Shown here: piece after piece, positions 26,953-35,471 of the stretch
Layout: the number at the start of each line of letters is the position of its first letter
How positions within the stretch are numbered: the stretch's first letter is position 1
DNA from: Kluyvera sichuanensis
GTDB taxonomy: Bacteria > Pseudomonadota > Gammaproteobacteria > Enterobacterales > Enterobacteriaceae
Assembly (NCBI RefSeq): GCF_014218705.1
Contig: NZ_JABBJF010000002.1
Location: 372,001 to 436,000 of the forward strand
Length of the DNA: 64,000 nt
Direction: 5' to 3'
Notes under the pieces: generated by a model
Told to the model about the DNA's origin: nothing
Database searches by the model: none
The model's input: the letters and a program-made list of their open reading frames with translations, nothing else
Translations under genes and position numbers: made by a program

Positions 26953-27657
26953 TTAGCGGCGGTTGCCAAAAATACGCAGCAGCATCAGGAACAGGTTGAT
27001 GAAGTCGAGATACAGCGTCAGCGCGCCGAGAATGGCGTATTTGCGCAGGTTCGACGAATCGCGAACGTCAATCTGCTCGCCGATATTTTTCAGCTTCTGG
27101 GTGTCATAGGCGGTCAGGCCAACGAACACAATCACCCCGATGTAGGTGATAGCCCACATCAGCGCATCGCTTTTCAGCCAGAAGTTCACCAGCGACGCCA
27201 GCACGATACCAATCAGCGCCATAAACAGCATGTTGCCAAAGCCGCTCAGGTCGCGCTTCGTGGTGTAGCCGTACAGGCTCATAATACCGAACATCCCGCC
27301 GGTCACCACGAAGGTGCTGGCGATGGACGAATAGGTATAGACGATGAAAATACTCGATAGCGTCAGCCCGGTGAGCGCTGAATAGAGCATAAACAGCGTG
27401 GTCGCCATGCCTGCGCTAAGACGCTGAACCATGCCCGAAAGCACGAACACCAGCGCCAGCTGTGCAATGATCAGCCCAAAGAAGGTAATTTTGCTGGAAA
27501 AGACAAACATCATCACCGCGGGAGTGTTAGCCGCATACCAGGCGATAAACGCCGTCAGCAGCAACCCGCAGGTCATCCAGCCATATACCTGAGCCATATA
27601 GGTTTGCAGACCGCTACGCGCCTGCACAATTGAATCGGACCGAGGGAATCGTTCCAT
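26953..27657 (-). CDS. ybhL: YbhL, BAX inhibitor-1 family membrane protein
   Basis: 234 residues, the E. coli length. Seven predicted membrane helices and BI-1/YccA family segments: TYMAQVYGWMTCGLLLTAF, SALTGLTLSSIFIVY, FVGLTAYDTQKLKNIGEQ and the C-terminal LGALTLYLDFINLFLMLLR. Members conduct Ca2+ or act in membrane stress; the role in enterobacteria is unknown. E. coli has ybhM, ybhN, clsB and ybhP between this gene and ybhQ; here they are absent. Confidence 0.94.
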   Translation of the reverse strand: MERFPRSDSIVQARSGLQTYMAQVYGWMTCGLLLTAFIAWYAANTPAVMMFVFSSKITFFGLIIAQLALVFVLSGMVQRLSAGMATTLFMLYSALTGLTLSSIFIVYTYSSIASTFVVTGGMFGIMSLYGYTTKRDLSGFGNMLFMALIGIVLASLVNFWLKSDALMWAITYIGVIVFVGLTAYDTQKLKNIGEQIDVRDSSNLRKYAILGALTLYLDFINLFLMLLRIFGNRR

Positions 27658-27710
27658 GACTTTCTCCTGAGTGTGAGTAGAACTTATTCTAAGCGTATCA
27701 CATTCACGGC

Positions 27711-28163
27711 TTACCAGCGCTCGGCAGCGTGTTTATCGCTGTCACGGGCTTCGACCCAGCGCTCACCTTCCGGCGTGGCTTCTCGCTTCCAGAACGGCGC
27801 ACGGGTTTTCAGGTAGTCCATGATAAATTCGCCGGCGTCAAACGCGCTGCTGCGGTGCGCGCTGGTCACTCCGACAAACACAATCTCTTCGCCAGGCCAC
27901 ATTTCACCAATACGGTGGATGACCGTAACGCGGCCGAGCGGCCAGCGTTCGCGCGCGGCATCAACGATTTCTGCCAGCGCTTTTTCAGTCATACCTGGAT
28001 AATGCTCCAGGGTCAGCGCTTTGACGCTATCGCCCAGGTTGTGATTACGCACCTTGCCGGTAAAGGTCACGACCGCGCCATCTTCATCGCGCTCGGCAAG
28101 CCACGGGTATTCATCCCCAACGCTGAAGCGTTCATGGCGGACGATAATTCGGGTCTCGCTCAT
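27711..28163 (-). CDS. moaE: MoaE, molybdopterin synthase catalytic subunit
   Basis: 150 residues, the E. coli length. It inserts two sulfurs from MoaD thiocarboxylate into precursor Z (cPMP). Conserved blocks are FTGKVRNHNLG, LEHYPGMTEKAL, VIHRIGEMWPGE, VGVTSAHRSSAF and the active-site Lys region LKTRAPFWKREATPEGERWV. It follows moaD with a one-base gap and is the last gene of moaABCDE. Confidence 0.96.
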   Translation of the reverse strand: MSETRIIVRHERFSVGDEYPWLAERDEDGAVVTFTGKVRNHNLGDSVKALTLEHYPGMTEKALAEIVDAARERWPLGRVTVIHRIGEMWPGEEIVFVGVTSAHRSSAFDAGEFIMDYLKTRAPFWKREATPEGERWVEARDSDKHAAERW

Positions 28164-28164
28164 C

Positions 28165-28410
28165 TTAACCTCCTGTTACCGGTGGGAAAAATGCCACTTC
28201 GTCGCCGTCTGCAACTGGATGGTCGAAGCTCACCAGCGTCTGATTCACCGCCGCCAGCAGCTTGCCCTCTTCCAGCGCCAGAGACCAGCGCCCTTCCTGC
28301 GCCGCCAGATGCTGGCGTACCGCTTCAACCGTTGCAAACTCAGGCGCCAGCGCCAGCGAGTCGGTGCCCACCAGCTCGCGGACCTGAGCAAAAAACAGCA
28401 CATTAATCAT
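28165..28410 (-). CDS. moaD: MoaD, molybdopterin synthase sulfur carrier subunit
   Basis: 81 residues, ubiquitin-like fold ending in the essential Gly-Gly (AFFPPVTGG) that is adenylated by MoeB and converted to a thiocarboxylate. The ATG at 28410 ([15 protein letters not shown]) overlaps the end of moaC by 8 bp and gives the E. coli length; a frame open a further 21 codons upstream is a shadow within moaC. Confidence 0.95.
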   Translation of the reverse strand: MINVLFFAQVRELVGTDSLALAPEFATVEAVRQHLAAQEGRWSLALEEGKLLAAVNQTLVSFDHPVADGDEVAFFPPVTGG

Positions 28411-28888
28411 AGGAATCCGCCTTGAAATCGCCCGATTTTCCGCCGCTTTTCGCCAGCAGACGAACCGGGCCAATGACCATATCTTTTTGCACCGCTTTGC
28501 ACATGTCGTATATCGTCAGCGCGGCGACCGAGGCGGCCGTCAGCGCTTCCATTTCAACGCCGGTTTTCCCGGTCAGGCGACAGCGCGATTCAATGCGCAC
28601 GCGGTGATGTTCTGGTTCGGCCTGCAGGTTAACTTCCACCTTGCTCAACATCAGCGGATGGCACAGCGGGATAAGATCCCAGGTGCGCTTGGCCGCCTGA
28701 ATACCGGCAATGCGCGCCGTGGCGAACACATCACCTTTGTGGTGGCTGCCTTCGATAATCATCGCCAGGGTTTCCGGCTGCATGGTAACAAACGCTTCAG
28801 CGCGCGCTTCGCGAACGGTTTCCGCCTTGGCGGAGACATCCACCATGTGGGCTTCACCCGCCGCGTTGATATGGGTCAGTTGCGACAT
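28403..28888 (-). CDS. moaC: MoaC, cyclic pyranopterin monophosphate synthase
   Basis: 161 residues. It converts the MoaA product 3',8-cyclo-7,8-dihydro-GTP into cPMP. Active-site signatures are [35 protein letters not shown] and the C-terminal [12 protein letters not shown]. It lies two bases after moaB and overlaps moaD. Confidence 0.97.
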   Translation of the reverse strand: MSQLTHINAAGEAHMVDVSAKAETVREARAEAFVTMQPETLAMIIEGSHHKGDVFATARIAGIQAAKRTWDLIPLCHPLMLSKVEVNLQAEPEHHRVRIESRCRLTGKTGVEMEALTAASVAALTIYDMCKAVQKDMVIGPVRLLAKSGGKSGDFKADSYD

Positions 28889-28891
28889 CGT

Positions 28892-29404
28892 TTATTTCTT
28901 CAGATGAGGGTGGAAGTTACACGGACGCGTACGGGCATCCAGCTGCGGGGCAATAATGTTGTCCCACGCGGTACGGCAGGCTTTAGTTGAACCCGGCATC
29001 GCGAAAATCAGCGTCCGGTTCGCCATACCGGCGACGGCGCGGGACTGCAGCGTCGCGGTGCCAATCTCTTCAAAGGAGAGCATGCGGAACACTTCGCCAA
29101 AGCCTTCGATTTCGCGGTCGAACAGCGGCAACAGCGCTTCCGGGGCCTGGTCGCCATCGGTCAGACCGGTACCGCCGGTGATCAGCACCACCTGTACGTC
29201 GTCGCGGGCAATCCAGGCGGAAACCTGGGCGCGAATCTGATAGCGGTTCTCTTTGACGATGGCCTTATCGACTATCTGGTGCCCGGCTTCCTGGGCAGAG
29301 TCGCGCAGGAAGTGGCCGGAGGTGTCATCTTCTTCGCCGCGACGGTTGGAAATAGTAAGAATAGCAATGCGTGTCGGGATAAATTCAGCGCTCACCTGAC
29401 TCAT
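28892..29404 (-). CDS. moaB: MoaB, molybdopterin-binding MogA-like protein
   Basis: 170 residues, the E. coli length, MogA/MoaB fold. The molybdopterin-binding motif is VLITGGTGLTDGDQAPEAL. It also has FAMPGSTKACRTAWDNII. E. coli MoaB forms a hexamer but its catalytic need is doubtful, since MogA adenylates molybdopterin. It sits between moaA and moaC as in E. coli. Confidence 0.95.
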   Translation of the reverse strand: MSQVSAEFIPTRIAILTISNRRGEEDDTSGHFLRDSAQEAGHQIVDKAIVKENRYQIRAQVSAWIARDDVQVVLITGGTGLTDGDQAPEALLPLFDREIEGFGEVFRMLSFEEIGTATLQSRAVAGMANRTLIFAMPGSTKACRTAWDNIIAPQLDARTRPCNFHPHLKK

Positions 29405-29426
29405 TTACGTGCTCCTTGATTTGGAA

Positions 29427-30416
29427 TTATCCACCAATATAGGACAAATTCTGCGTAATTCCGGTATTGCCCTGATGCAGGAAGTGGGTCTGCTTTTTGT
29501 GGGTTAACGCTTCGGCAATACGCGCTTCCAGCGCCTGCTGCTGAGCGTCATCCGCCAGCAGTTCACGCAGGTCAACGCCACCGTCGCCAAACAGGCACAG
29601 ATGCAGCTTCCCAATGGACGATACGCGCAGACGGTTACAGCTGGCGCAGAAGTCTTTCTCATACGGCATAATTAAGCCGATTTCCCCTTCGTAGTCGGGG
29701 TGACAGAAGACCTGCGCCGGGCCGTCGCTGCGTTGACGGATTTGATGGATCCAGCCGCGTTTGAGCAGTTCATCGCGCAGCACCATGCCAGAGATATGGT
29801 GCTTGCGGAACAGCTCGCTGCTTTCGCCGGTTTCCATCAGTTCAATAAAGCGGAGTTGAATGCGGCGCGGTTTGATCCACGCCAGAAAGGTGTCGAGCTG
29901 ATGATGGTTAACATCGCGCATCAGCACGGTGTTGACCTTCACTTTTTCAAAGCCCGCGGTAAAGGCGGCATCGATGCCGTCCATAACCTGGCGGAATTTA
30001 TCCTGACCAGTGATGGCATGAAACTGACGCGCGTCCAGACTGTCGACGCTAACGTTAATCGCGGTTAAGCCCGCATCGCGCCAGCCCGCGACGTCGCGCG
30101 CCATACGGTAACCGTTGGTGGTCACGGCAATCTGGCGGATAGCGGTATTCTCTCTCACAGCGGCGATAACGTCGGTAAAGTCGCGACGCAGCGAGGGTTC
30201 CCCGCCGGTCAGACGCACTTTTTCCGTACCCAACGCCGAGAAGGCGCGCGTCACCCGGCGAATTTCGTCCAGAGACAGAAATCCGTTATTGGTGACTCCG
30301 TTAGGCTGGTAGCCGTTTGGCAGGCAGTAGGTGCAGCGAAAATTGCATACGTCGGTAATCGACAAACGCAGATAGTAGAAGCTGCGTGCATACGCATCAG
30401 TGAGTTGTGAAGCCAT
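29427..30416 (-). CDS. moaA: MoaA, GTP 3',8-cyclase (radical SAM)
   Basis: 329 residues, the E. coli length. The radical SAM cluster motif CNFRCTYC is at about residues 24-31. A second 4Fe-4S site near the C-terminus is CASCNRLR...HLCLFGDGG, and the protein ends in the conserved GG (LSYIGG). It makes the first Moco intermediate from GTP. I chose the ATG at 30416 ([12 protein letters not shown]) because the 25 upstream codons lie in the Moco riboswitch. Confidence 0.97.
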   Translation of the reverse strand: MASQLTDAYARSFYYLRLSITDVCNFRCTYCLPNGYQPNGVTNNGFLSLDEIRRVTRAFSALGTEKVRLTGGEPSLRRDFTDVIAAVRENTAIRQIAVTTNGYRMARDVAGWRDAGLTAINVSVDSLDARQFHAITGQDKFRQVMDGIDAAFTAGFEKVKVNTVLMRDVNHHQLDTFLAWIKPRRIQLRFIELMETGESSELFRKHHISGMVLRDELLKRGWIHQIRQRSDGPAQVFCHPDYEGEIGLIMPYEKDFCASCNRLRVSSIGKLHLCLFGDGGVDLRELLADDAQQQALEARIAEALTHKKQTHFLHQGNTGITQNLSYIGG

Positions 30417-30423
30417 AGACACC

Positions 30424-30531
30424 TTTCCAAATACGGGAGGCGAGATCATTTCTTCCTTCGCCCTGGCAACAGCGTTGGCTGTTGCGGCCAAAGCGCCCTA
30501 TTTTTCAACTTAGGCACAGAGGCTAGAGTGT
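30424..30531 (-). ncRNA. Moco RNA motif (molybdenum cofactor riboswitch) of the moa operon
   Basis: Read in the moaA direction, the leader begins ACACTCTAGCCTCTGTGCC, contains GCTTTGGCCG and then CAGGGCGAAGGAAG, and ends GCCTCCCGTATTTGGAAAGG, just before the ATG. These are the invariant segments of the E. coli moaA leader, which binds molybdenum (or tungsten) cofactor and represses translation. The GGAAAGG Shine-Dalgarno is the last element. The variable stem (GCAACAGCCAACGCTGTTGC) pairs with itself. Confidence 0.93.
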
Positions 30532-30780
30532 GTTGTTCAACCTGCATGGCAGGATGACTGAACCATGTTATGCCGAATAGTAGCGCGAGAATAAAGGTTT
30601 CGCCATTTTCGCTTTCGCTATATAAACTTGTACATAGCGAGCCTATCGTGCACTTTCCCTACAGAATACGTAAAAATCACGTTTTTGCATTGATATACGT
30701 CATTTTGCTGGGGGTGGAGCATCGTCTTTTAGAGGTAGTTAGGCTAATGTAAGCAGGTTTTTCAGACATAAGGAAGTTGT
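30532..30780. other. moa/yvcK divergent promoter region
   Basis: About 250 bp between the riboswitch start and yvcK. It should hold the moa promoter (FNR- and ModE-controlled in E. coli) and the yvcK promoter. I see no confident operator by eye. Confidence 0.55.
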
Positions 30781-31704
30781 ATGCGCAATCGCACTTTTGC
30801 CGATCTCGACCGCGTTGTGGCGCTCGGCGGCGGGCACGGACTTGGACGCGTGATGTCGTCTCTCTCCTCCCTTGGTTCTCGCCTGACCGGCATTGTCACC
30901 ACCACCGATAACGGCGGCTCAACGGGGCGTATCCGTCGTTCGGAAGGCGGCATCGCCTGGGGCGATATGCGCAACTGTCTTAATCAGTTAATTACCGAAC
31001 CCAGCGTTGCTTCGACGATGTTTGAGTATCGTTTTGGCGGTAACGGCGAACTTTCTGGACATAACCTCGGAAATTTGATGTTAAAGGCGCTCGACCACCT
31101 GAGCGTAAGGCCTTTAGAGGCGATCAATTTAATAAGAAATCTGCTGAAAGTTGAGGCTTCACTGATTCCCATGTCCGAGCAGCCGGTCGATTTAATGGCG
31201 ATTGATAGCGAGGGGCATGAAATCTACGGCGAAGTGAATATCGATCAGCTTGCGCTGCCGCCGCAGGAGCTGATGCTAACGCCGTCGGTTTCCGCGACCC
31301 GCGAGGCGGTGCAGGCTATCGCCGAGGCGGATCTGATTCTGATTGGCCCCGGCAGTTTTTACACCAGCCTGCTGCCTATTCTGCTGCTGCCAGAGATTGC
31401 CCAGGCGCTGCGCCGCACCCCGGCACAAATGGTTTACATTGAAAACCTCGGCCGGGAACACAGCCCCGCAGGCCATTTAACCCTCAGCGACCGCCTTGCG
31501 CTGCTGGAGCACTACATTGGTAAACCCGTTATCGATGCCGTAATTGCTGGCCCCAAAACCGATATCAGCGGCGTAGAAGGGAAACTGGTGATCCAGCAAC
31601 CGCTGGAGGCCAGCGACATTCCGTATCGCCACGATCGCCATCTGTTACGTGCTGCACTAGAAGAGGCGCTTCAGGCTTTTGGTCGCGTTTCCTTAAAATC
31701 TTAA
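30781..31704 (+). CDS. ybhK: YvcK/CofD-like protein (YbhK), gluconeogenesis factor family
   Basis: 307 residues (E. coli YbhK 302). Nucleotide-binding N-terminus [17 protein letters not shown], then [26 protein letters not shown] and [19 protein letters not shown]. subtilis YvcK binds UDP-GlcNAc and supports cell shape on gluconeogenic carbon; the enterobacterial role is unclear. It starts after AAGGAAGTTGT. The PmrA box of eptA overlaps its stop codon. Residues 225-300 differ clearly from E. coli. Confidence 0.93.
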   Translation: MRNRTFADLDRVVALGGGHGLGRVMSSLSSLGSRLTGIVTTTDNGGSTGRIRRSEGGIAWGDMRNCLNQLITEPSVASTMFEYRFGGNGELSGHNLGNLMLKALDHLSVRPLEAINLIRNLLKVEASLIPMSEQPVDLMAIDSEGHEIYGEVNIDQLALPPQELMLTPSVSATREAVQAIAEADLILIGPGSFYTSLLPILLLPEIAQALRRTPAQMVYIENLGREHSPAGHLTLSDRLALLEHYIGKPVIDAVIAGPKTDISGVEGKLVIQQPLEASDIPYRHDRHLLRAALEEALQAFGRVSLKS

Positions 31705-31716
31705 GGTTGTCTTAAA
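31700..31716 (+). promoter_or_regulatory. PmrA (BasR) box upstream of eptA
   Basis: CTTAAG-GTTGT-CTTAAA: two direct half-sites with the 5-bp spacer of the PmrA consensus (YTTAAK-N5-YTTAAK). A third CTTAAA half-site lies at 31692. The box overlaps the yvcK stop codon (31702-31704) and ends 47 bp before eptA, so eptA-pmrAB is expected to be autoactivated. Confidence 0.88.
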
Positions 31717-31763
31717 AAACGTCGGGCAGCATAGCGAACATCAATCTCTTTGGGTTCAACGCT

Positions 31764-33395
31764 ATGCTTCGCCTGTTTCGCCATCGTCCTGCCGTCAGCC
31801 GACTGACCTACATCATCCTGTTTTCGCTGTACATCGCTCTGGCGCTGAACATCGTATTCTATCGCCAGGCCTTTACGCTGCTGCCGGTCGATGGCCTGCA
31901 CAACGCGCTGGTGTTCCTGTCCATGCCGGTAGTCGCCTTCGCGGTGATGGCTATTTTGCTGACCCTGGCTTCGGTGATTCGCTTAGAGAAAGTTGCCGCG
32001 ACGCTGTTTGTTTTGCTCAGCGCCAGCGCGCAGTATTTCATGATGAACTTCGGCATCATTGTCGACCGTTCGATGATTACCAATATTCTCGATACCACCC
32101 CTGCGGAAAGCTACGCCCTGCTCTCCGGGCAGATGATTATGGTATTTGCCTTTACCGCTCTGCTCTCTATTGCGCTGGCCTGGTGGATCAAAATTAAACC
32201 GGCAGCAAGCGTGTGGCGCGGCACAATAATGCGTGCGGGCACCGTTCTCGTATCGGCGCTGTTAATTCTTCTGGTCGCCGGCCTGTTCTATAAAGATTAC
32301 GCGTCGCTGTTCCGCAATAATAAAGAGCTGGTGAAATCGCTTAACCCGTCGAACAGCATTGTGGCGATGAACTCCTGGTATTTTCACCATGAGATGGATA
32401 ACTTGCCGCTGGTGAAAATTGGCGAAGATGCCAAACAAAAAGCGGTGATGAAAAACGGCCCGCGTAAAAATCTGACGATATTAATCGTCGGCGAAACATC
32501 ACGCGCCGCTAACTTCTCACTGGGCGGTTACGAACGTGAAACCAACCCATTGCTGGCAAAAGATAACGTCGTCTATTTCCCGAAAACAGCCTCCTGCGGG
32601 ACGGCCACGGCGGTCTCGGTTCCGTGCATGTTCTCTAATATGCCGCGCACTGGTTATGACGAGTCGTTAGCGCACCACCAGGAAGGGCTGCTGGATATCA
32701 TTCAGCGGGCCGGGATTCAGGTGCAGTGGAACGATAACGATGGCGGCTGTAAAGGCGCCTGCGACCGCGTGCCGCACCAGGATGTCACCGCGCTGAACCT
32801 GCCTGGGCAGTGCATCAACGGCGAATGCTACGATGACGTGCTGTTCCATGACCTCGAAAAGACTATTGATAGTATGCAAGGTGACGGCGTCATCGTGCTG
32901 CACACCATCGGCAGCCACGGCCCGACCTATTACAACCGTTATCCGCCGGAATTCCGCCGCTTCACGCCAACCTGTGATACCAGCGAAATCCAGTCCTGTA
33001 CTCAGGAGCAGTTGAAAAATAGCTACGACAACACGATTTTGTACGTCGACCATATTGTCGATAAAGCGATAAAACTGCTGCAATCAAAACAGGATAAATT
33101 CACCACCAGCCTGGTTTACCTTTCCGACCACGGTGAATCTCTGGGTGAAAATGGCGTTTATTTACATGGGCTGCCTTATTCCATTGCCCCGGAAACGCAA
33201 AAACATGTACCAATGCTGTTATGGTTATCTGATGATTATCAGAAGCGCTATGGCGTTAATTACGCCTGCCTGCAGCAAAAGGCCAAAGAAAATGACTACT
33301 CGCAGGATAATCTGTTCTCTACAATGCTGGGATTAACGGGCGTAGAGACTCAGGAATATCGCGCAGCGGATGATATATTAGCCACCTGTAAATAG
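31764..33395 (+). CDS. eptA: EptA (PmrC), lipid A phosphoethanolamine transferase
   Basis: 543 residues (E. coli EptA 547). Five N-terminal membrane helices end near residue 175, then a periplasmic sulfatase-like domain: [20 protein letters not shown] (metal ligand Glu), [16 protein letters not shown] (nucleophilic Thr), [28 protein letters not shown] and [20 protein letters not shown], with paired Cys for disulfides. It adds phosphoethanolamine to lipid A and lowers polymyxin binding. It leads an operon with pmrA and pmrB and is clearly more diverged from E. coli than its flanking genes. Confidence 0.95.
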   Translation: MLRLFRHRPAVSRLTYIILFSLYIALALNIVFYRQAFTLLPVDGLHNALVFLSMPVVAFAVMAILLTLASVIRLEKVAATLFVLLSASAQYFMMNFGIIVDRSMITNILDTTPAESYALLSGQMIMVFAFTALLSIALAWWIKIKPAASVWRGTIMRAGTVLVSALLILLVAGLFYKDYASLFRNNKELVKSLNPSNSIVAMNSWYFHHEMDNLPLVKIGEDAKQKAVMKNGPRKNLTILIVGETSRAANFSLGGYERETNPLLAKDNVVYFPKTASCGTATAVSVPCMFSNMPRTGYDESLAHHQEGLLDIIQRAGIQVQWNDNDGGCKGACDRVPHQDVTALNLPGQCINGECYDDVLFHDLEKTIDSMQGDGVIVLHTIGSHGPTYYNRYPPEFRRFTPTCDTSEIQSCTQEQLKNSYDNTILYVDHIVDKAIKLLQSKQDKFTTSLVYLSDHGESLGENGVYLHGLPYSIAPETQKHVPMLLWLSDDYQKRYGVNYACLQQKAKENDYSQDNLFSTMLGLTGVETQEYRAADDILATCK

Positions 33396-33405
33396 AGGCC
33401 AGCAG

Positions 33406-34080
33406 ATGAAAATATTAGTCGTGGAAGATGACACCCTATTATTGCAGGGGCTGATTCTGGCAATGCAGAGCGAAGGATATGCCTGTGATGGTGTAGAAAC
33501 CGCACAGCAGGCAGCGCTGAGCCTGGCTAACGGACATTACAGCCTGGTAGTGCTGGATTTAGGTCTGCCAGACGAAGACGGCCTGCACTTCTTAAACCGC
33601 ATGCGGCAGGAAAAAATGAGCGTGCCGGTGCTGATTCTGACTGCCCGCGATACGCTGGAAGACCGCGTGATGGGGCTGGATACCGGCGCCGATGACTATC
33701 TGGTGAAGCCGTTCGCGCTGGAAGAGTTGAATGCCCGCATTCGCGCCCTGCTGCGACGTAACCTGAACCAGGGCGATAACGAAATTACGGTTGAGAATCT
33801 GCGCCTTAACGTCACCCGCCGCCAGGTCTGGCTCGATGAAGAGCTGCTGGAACTGACGCCGAAAGAGTACGCCCTGCTTTCACGGCTGATGCTGAAAGCA
33901 GGCAGTCCGGTGCACCGCGAGATCCTCTACAACGATATCTACAACTGGGATAACGAACCGGCGACCAATACGCTGGAAGTGCATATCCACAACCTGCGTG
34001 ACAAGGTGGGTAAAGCGCGGATTCGCACCGTACGCGGATTTGGCTACCAATTGGTTAACGCGATAAGCAAAGCGGAGTAA
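33406..34080 (+). CDS. pmrA: PmrA (BasR), response regulator of lipid A modification
   Basis: 224 residues, OmpR/PhoB family. The receiver domain has the acidic pair at VVEDDT, phospho-acceptor D51 in [12 protein letters not shown] and Lys in [10 protein letters not shown]. The winged-helix DNA-binding domain has [20 protein letters not shown] and [20 protein letters not shown], nearly identical to E. coli BasR, so the same CTTAAG-type boxes should be bound. It lies 10 bp after eptA and 3 bp before pmrB. Confidence 0.96.
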   Translation: MKILVVEDDTLLLQGLILAMQSEGYACDGVETAQQAALSLANGHYSLVVLDLGLPDEDGLHFLNRMRQEKMSVPVLILTARDTLEDRVMGLDTGADDYLVKPFALEELNARIRALLRRNLNQGDNEITVENLRLNVTRRQVWLDEELLELTPKEYALLSRLMLKAGSPVHREILYNDIYNWDNEPATNTLEVHIHNLRDKVGKARIRTVRGFGYQLVNAISKAE

Positions 34081-34083
34081 GGC

Positions 34084-35163
34084 ATGGCGCTATTTTCCAT
34101 CCGCAAGTGGCCAATGCGGCATCAGCTGTTGCTCACCATCGGCGTGATTCTGGTGGTGTGTCAGCTCATTAGCGTGTTCTGGCTCTGGCATGAGAGCAAA
34201 GAGCAGATTGAGCTGGAAGTGGCGATGCTGATGCATAACCACAACAACGCCAAACACATCCGCCACGAGGTGCGTGAAGCAATTGCCAGCCTGCTGGTGC
34301 CCAGCCTGCTGATCATTGGCCTTGCGCTCTTCCTCTGCCTGCAGGCGGTAAAGCGGATCACCCGCCCTCTGGCCGACCTGCAACAAGAGCTGGATTCACG
34401 GACGCCGGGAAATTTGCAACCCATCTTTCTTCAACAGACCACCGTCGAAGTTGAGGCGGTGACCAACGCTATCAACCAGCTTGTTGATAACCTGACGCAG
34501 ACGCTTAACCGAGAGCGCCTGTTTACCGCCGACGTCGCCCACGAGCTGCGTACGCCGCTGGCGGGATTAAAGCTGCACCTTGAACTGCTGGAGAAAACCC
34601 AGAAGCTCAACCTGTCCCCGTTAGTACAACGCCTGGACCAGATGACCGATAGCGTGGCGCAACTGCTGCTGCTCGCTCGCGTCGGCCAGTCGTTCTCCGC
34701 GGGGAGCTATCAGCAGGTAAATCTGTTGAGCGACGTGATTGAGCCGCTAAAAGGCGAGCTTGAGACGATGCTGGAAACGCGGGCGCAAACGCTGGTGATT
34801 GCCGAGCCGACGCCAACGGTAACCGTTCCCGGCGACGCCACGCTGCTGCGCCTGCTGCTGCGCAATCTGGTAGAGAACGCCCATCGCTATAGCCCAAAAA
34901 CGTCAGCGATTACGCTGTCGCTGGTTCAGGGTGCGCGACCAATGCTAGTCGTGGAAGATGAAGGTCCGGGGATTGATGAGTCGAAGGTGGGCGAACTGAG
35001 CCAGGCGTTTGTGCGCATGGACAGCCGGTATGGCGGTATTGGTCTGGGGTTGAGTATCGTTACGCGCATCGCTCAGCTACATGAGGCGGCGTTCTTTTTA
35101 CAAAACCGCGACACCGCAACCGGGACGCGGGCATGGGTAGAGTTTCAACCGACGAAGCGCTAA
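34084..35163 (+). CDS. pmrB: PmrB (BasS), sensor histidine kinase for Fe(III)/Al(III)/low pH
   Basis: 359 residues. Two membrane helices (LLLTIGVILVVCQLISVFWL and LLVPSLLIIGLALFLCLQAV) flank a short periplasmic loop (HESKEQIELEVAMLMHNHNN...) rich in Glu and His, as needed for metal sensing. Then come HAMP, the phospho-acceptor H153 in FTADVAHELRTPL, and ATPase boxes RNLVENAHRYSP, VEDEGPGIDE and GGIGLGLSIV. It phosphorylates PmrA. The periplasmic loop differs more from E. coli than the catalytic core. Confidence 0.95.
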   Translation: MALFSIRKWPMRHQLLLTIGVILVVCQLISVFWLWHESKEQIELEVAMLMHNHNNAKHIRHEVREAIASLLVPSLLIIGLALFLCLQAVKRITRPLADLQQELDSRTPGNLQPIFLQQTTVEVEAVTNAINQLVDNLTQTLNRERLFTADVAHELRTPLAGLKLHLELLEKTQKLNLSPLVQRLDQMTDSVAQLLLLARVGQSFSAGSYQQVNLLSDVIEPLKGELETMLETRAQTLVIAEPTPTVTVPGDATLLRLLLRNLVENAHRYSPKTSAITLSLVQGARPMLVVEDEGPGIDESKVGELSQAFVRMDSRYGGIGLGLSIVTRIAQLHEAAFFLQNRDTATGTRAWVEFQPTKR

Positions 35164-35169
35164 GGCGCT

Positions 35170-35262
35170 TCAGAAGGTGAGCATCCAGTGGCAAACAAAG
35201 CCGGCAACGATGGCAACAGAGACGAGCACGGTGAACAGCTGTTGGACGTTCAGATTCGACAT
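35170..35262 (-). CDS. pmrR: PmrR-like 30-residue membrane peptide
   Basis: ATG at 35262, 30 codons (MSNLNVQQLFTVLVSVAIVA then GFVCHWMLTF), with GAGGG seven bases upstream. It is one hydrophobic segment with a short polar N-terminus. A PmrA box stands 44-60 bp upstream in the right orientation, and the stop lies 6 bp from the convergent pmrB stop. E. coli and Salmonella PmrR, a 29-30 residue PmrA-activated peptide next to pmrB, inhibits LpxT. Size, topology, control and location all agree; sequence similarity (VFSVLVV...W.ATY versus LFTVLVS...W.LTF) is modest and from memory. Confidence 0.8.
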   Translation of the reverse strand: MSNLNVQQLFTVLVSVAIVAGFVCHWMLTF

Positions 35263-35305
35263 AACACTACCCTCAATAATTTTACGGATAGTATCAGTAG
35301 ATTAT

Positions 35306-35322
35306 ATTAAGCGAACCTTAAG
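35306..35322 (-). promoter_or_regulatory. PmrA box of the pmrR-like gene
   Basis: In the pmrR direction: CTTAAG-GTTCG-CTTAAT, an exact fit to YTTAAK-N5-YTTAAK. GATACT follows 10 bp downstream as a plausible -10. Confidence 0.9.
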
Positions 35323-35390
35323 GCTGGTTCCCGGCCCGTGATGGCTGCCGCAATTTTAGAGAAATAGTGCCCAGGGATGCGTTCGAGCCA

Positions 35391-35462
35391 CTCCGGGGTC
35401 GGCGTAAACGCCTCGCCCGGGCTACCATCCCGTAGCCAGGCCAAGCGAAGCGCCGCCGGGGC
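35391..35462. repeat. BIME downstream of uvrB
   Basis: Unit 1 (35391-35425) is CTCCGGGGTCGGCG-taaa-CGCCTCGCCCGGGCTAC. Unit 2 (35432-35462), inverted, is GTAGCCAGGCCAAGCG-AAGCGCCGCCGGGGC. It separates uvrB from the pmrR promoter; no other uvrB terminator is obvious. Confidence 0.88.
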
Positions 35463-35471
35463 GGCACCCAC

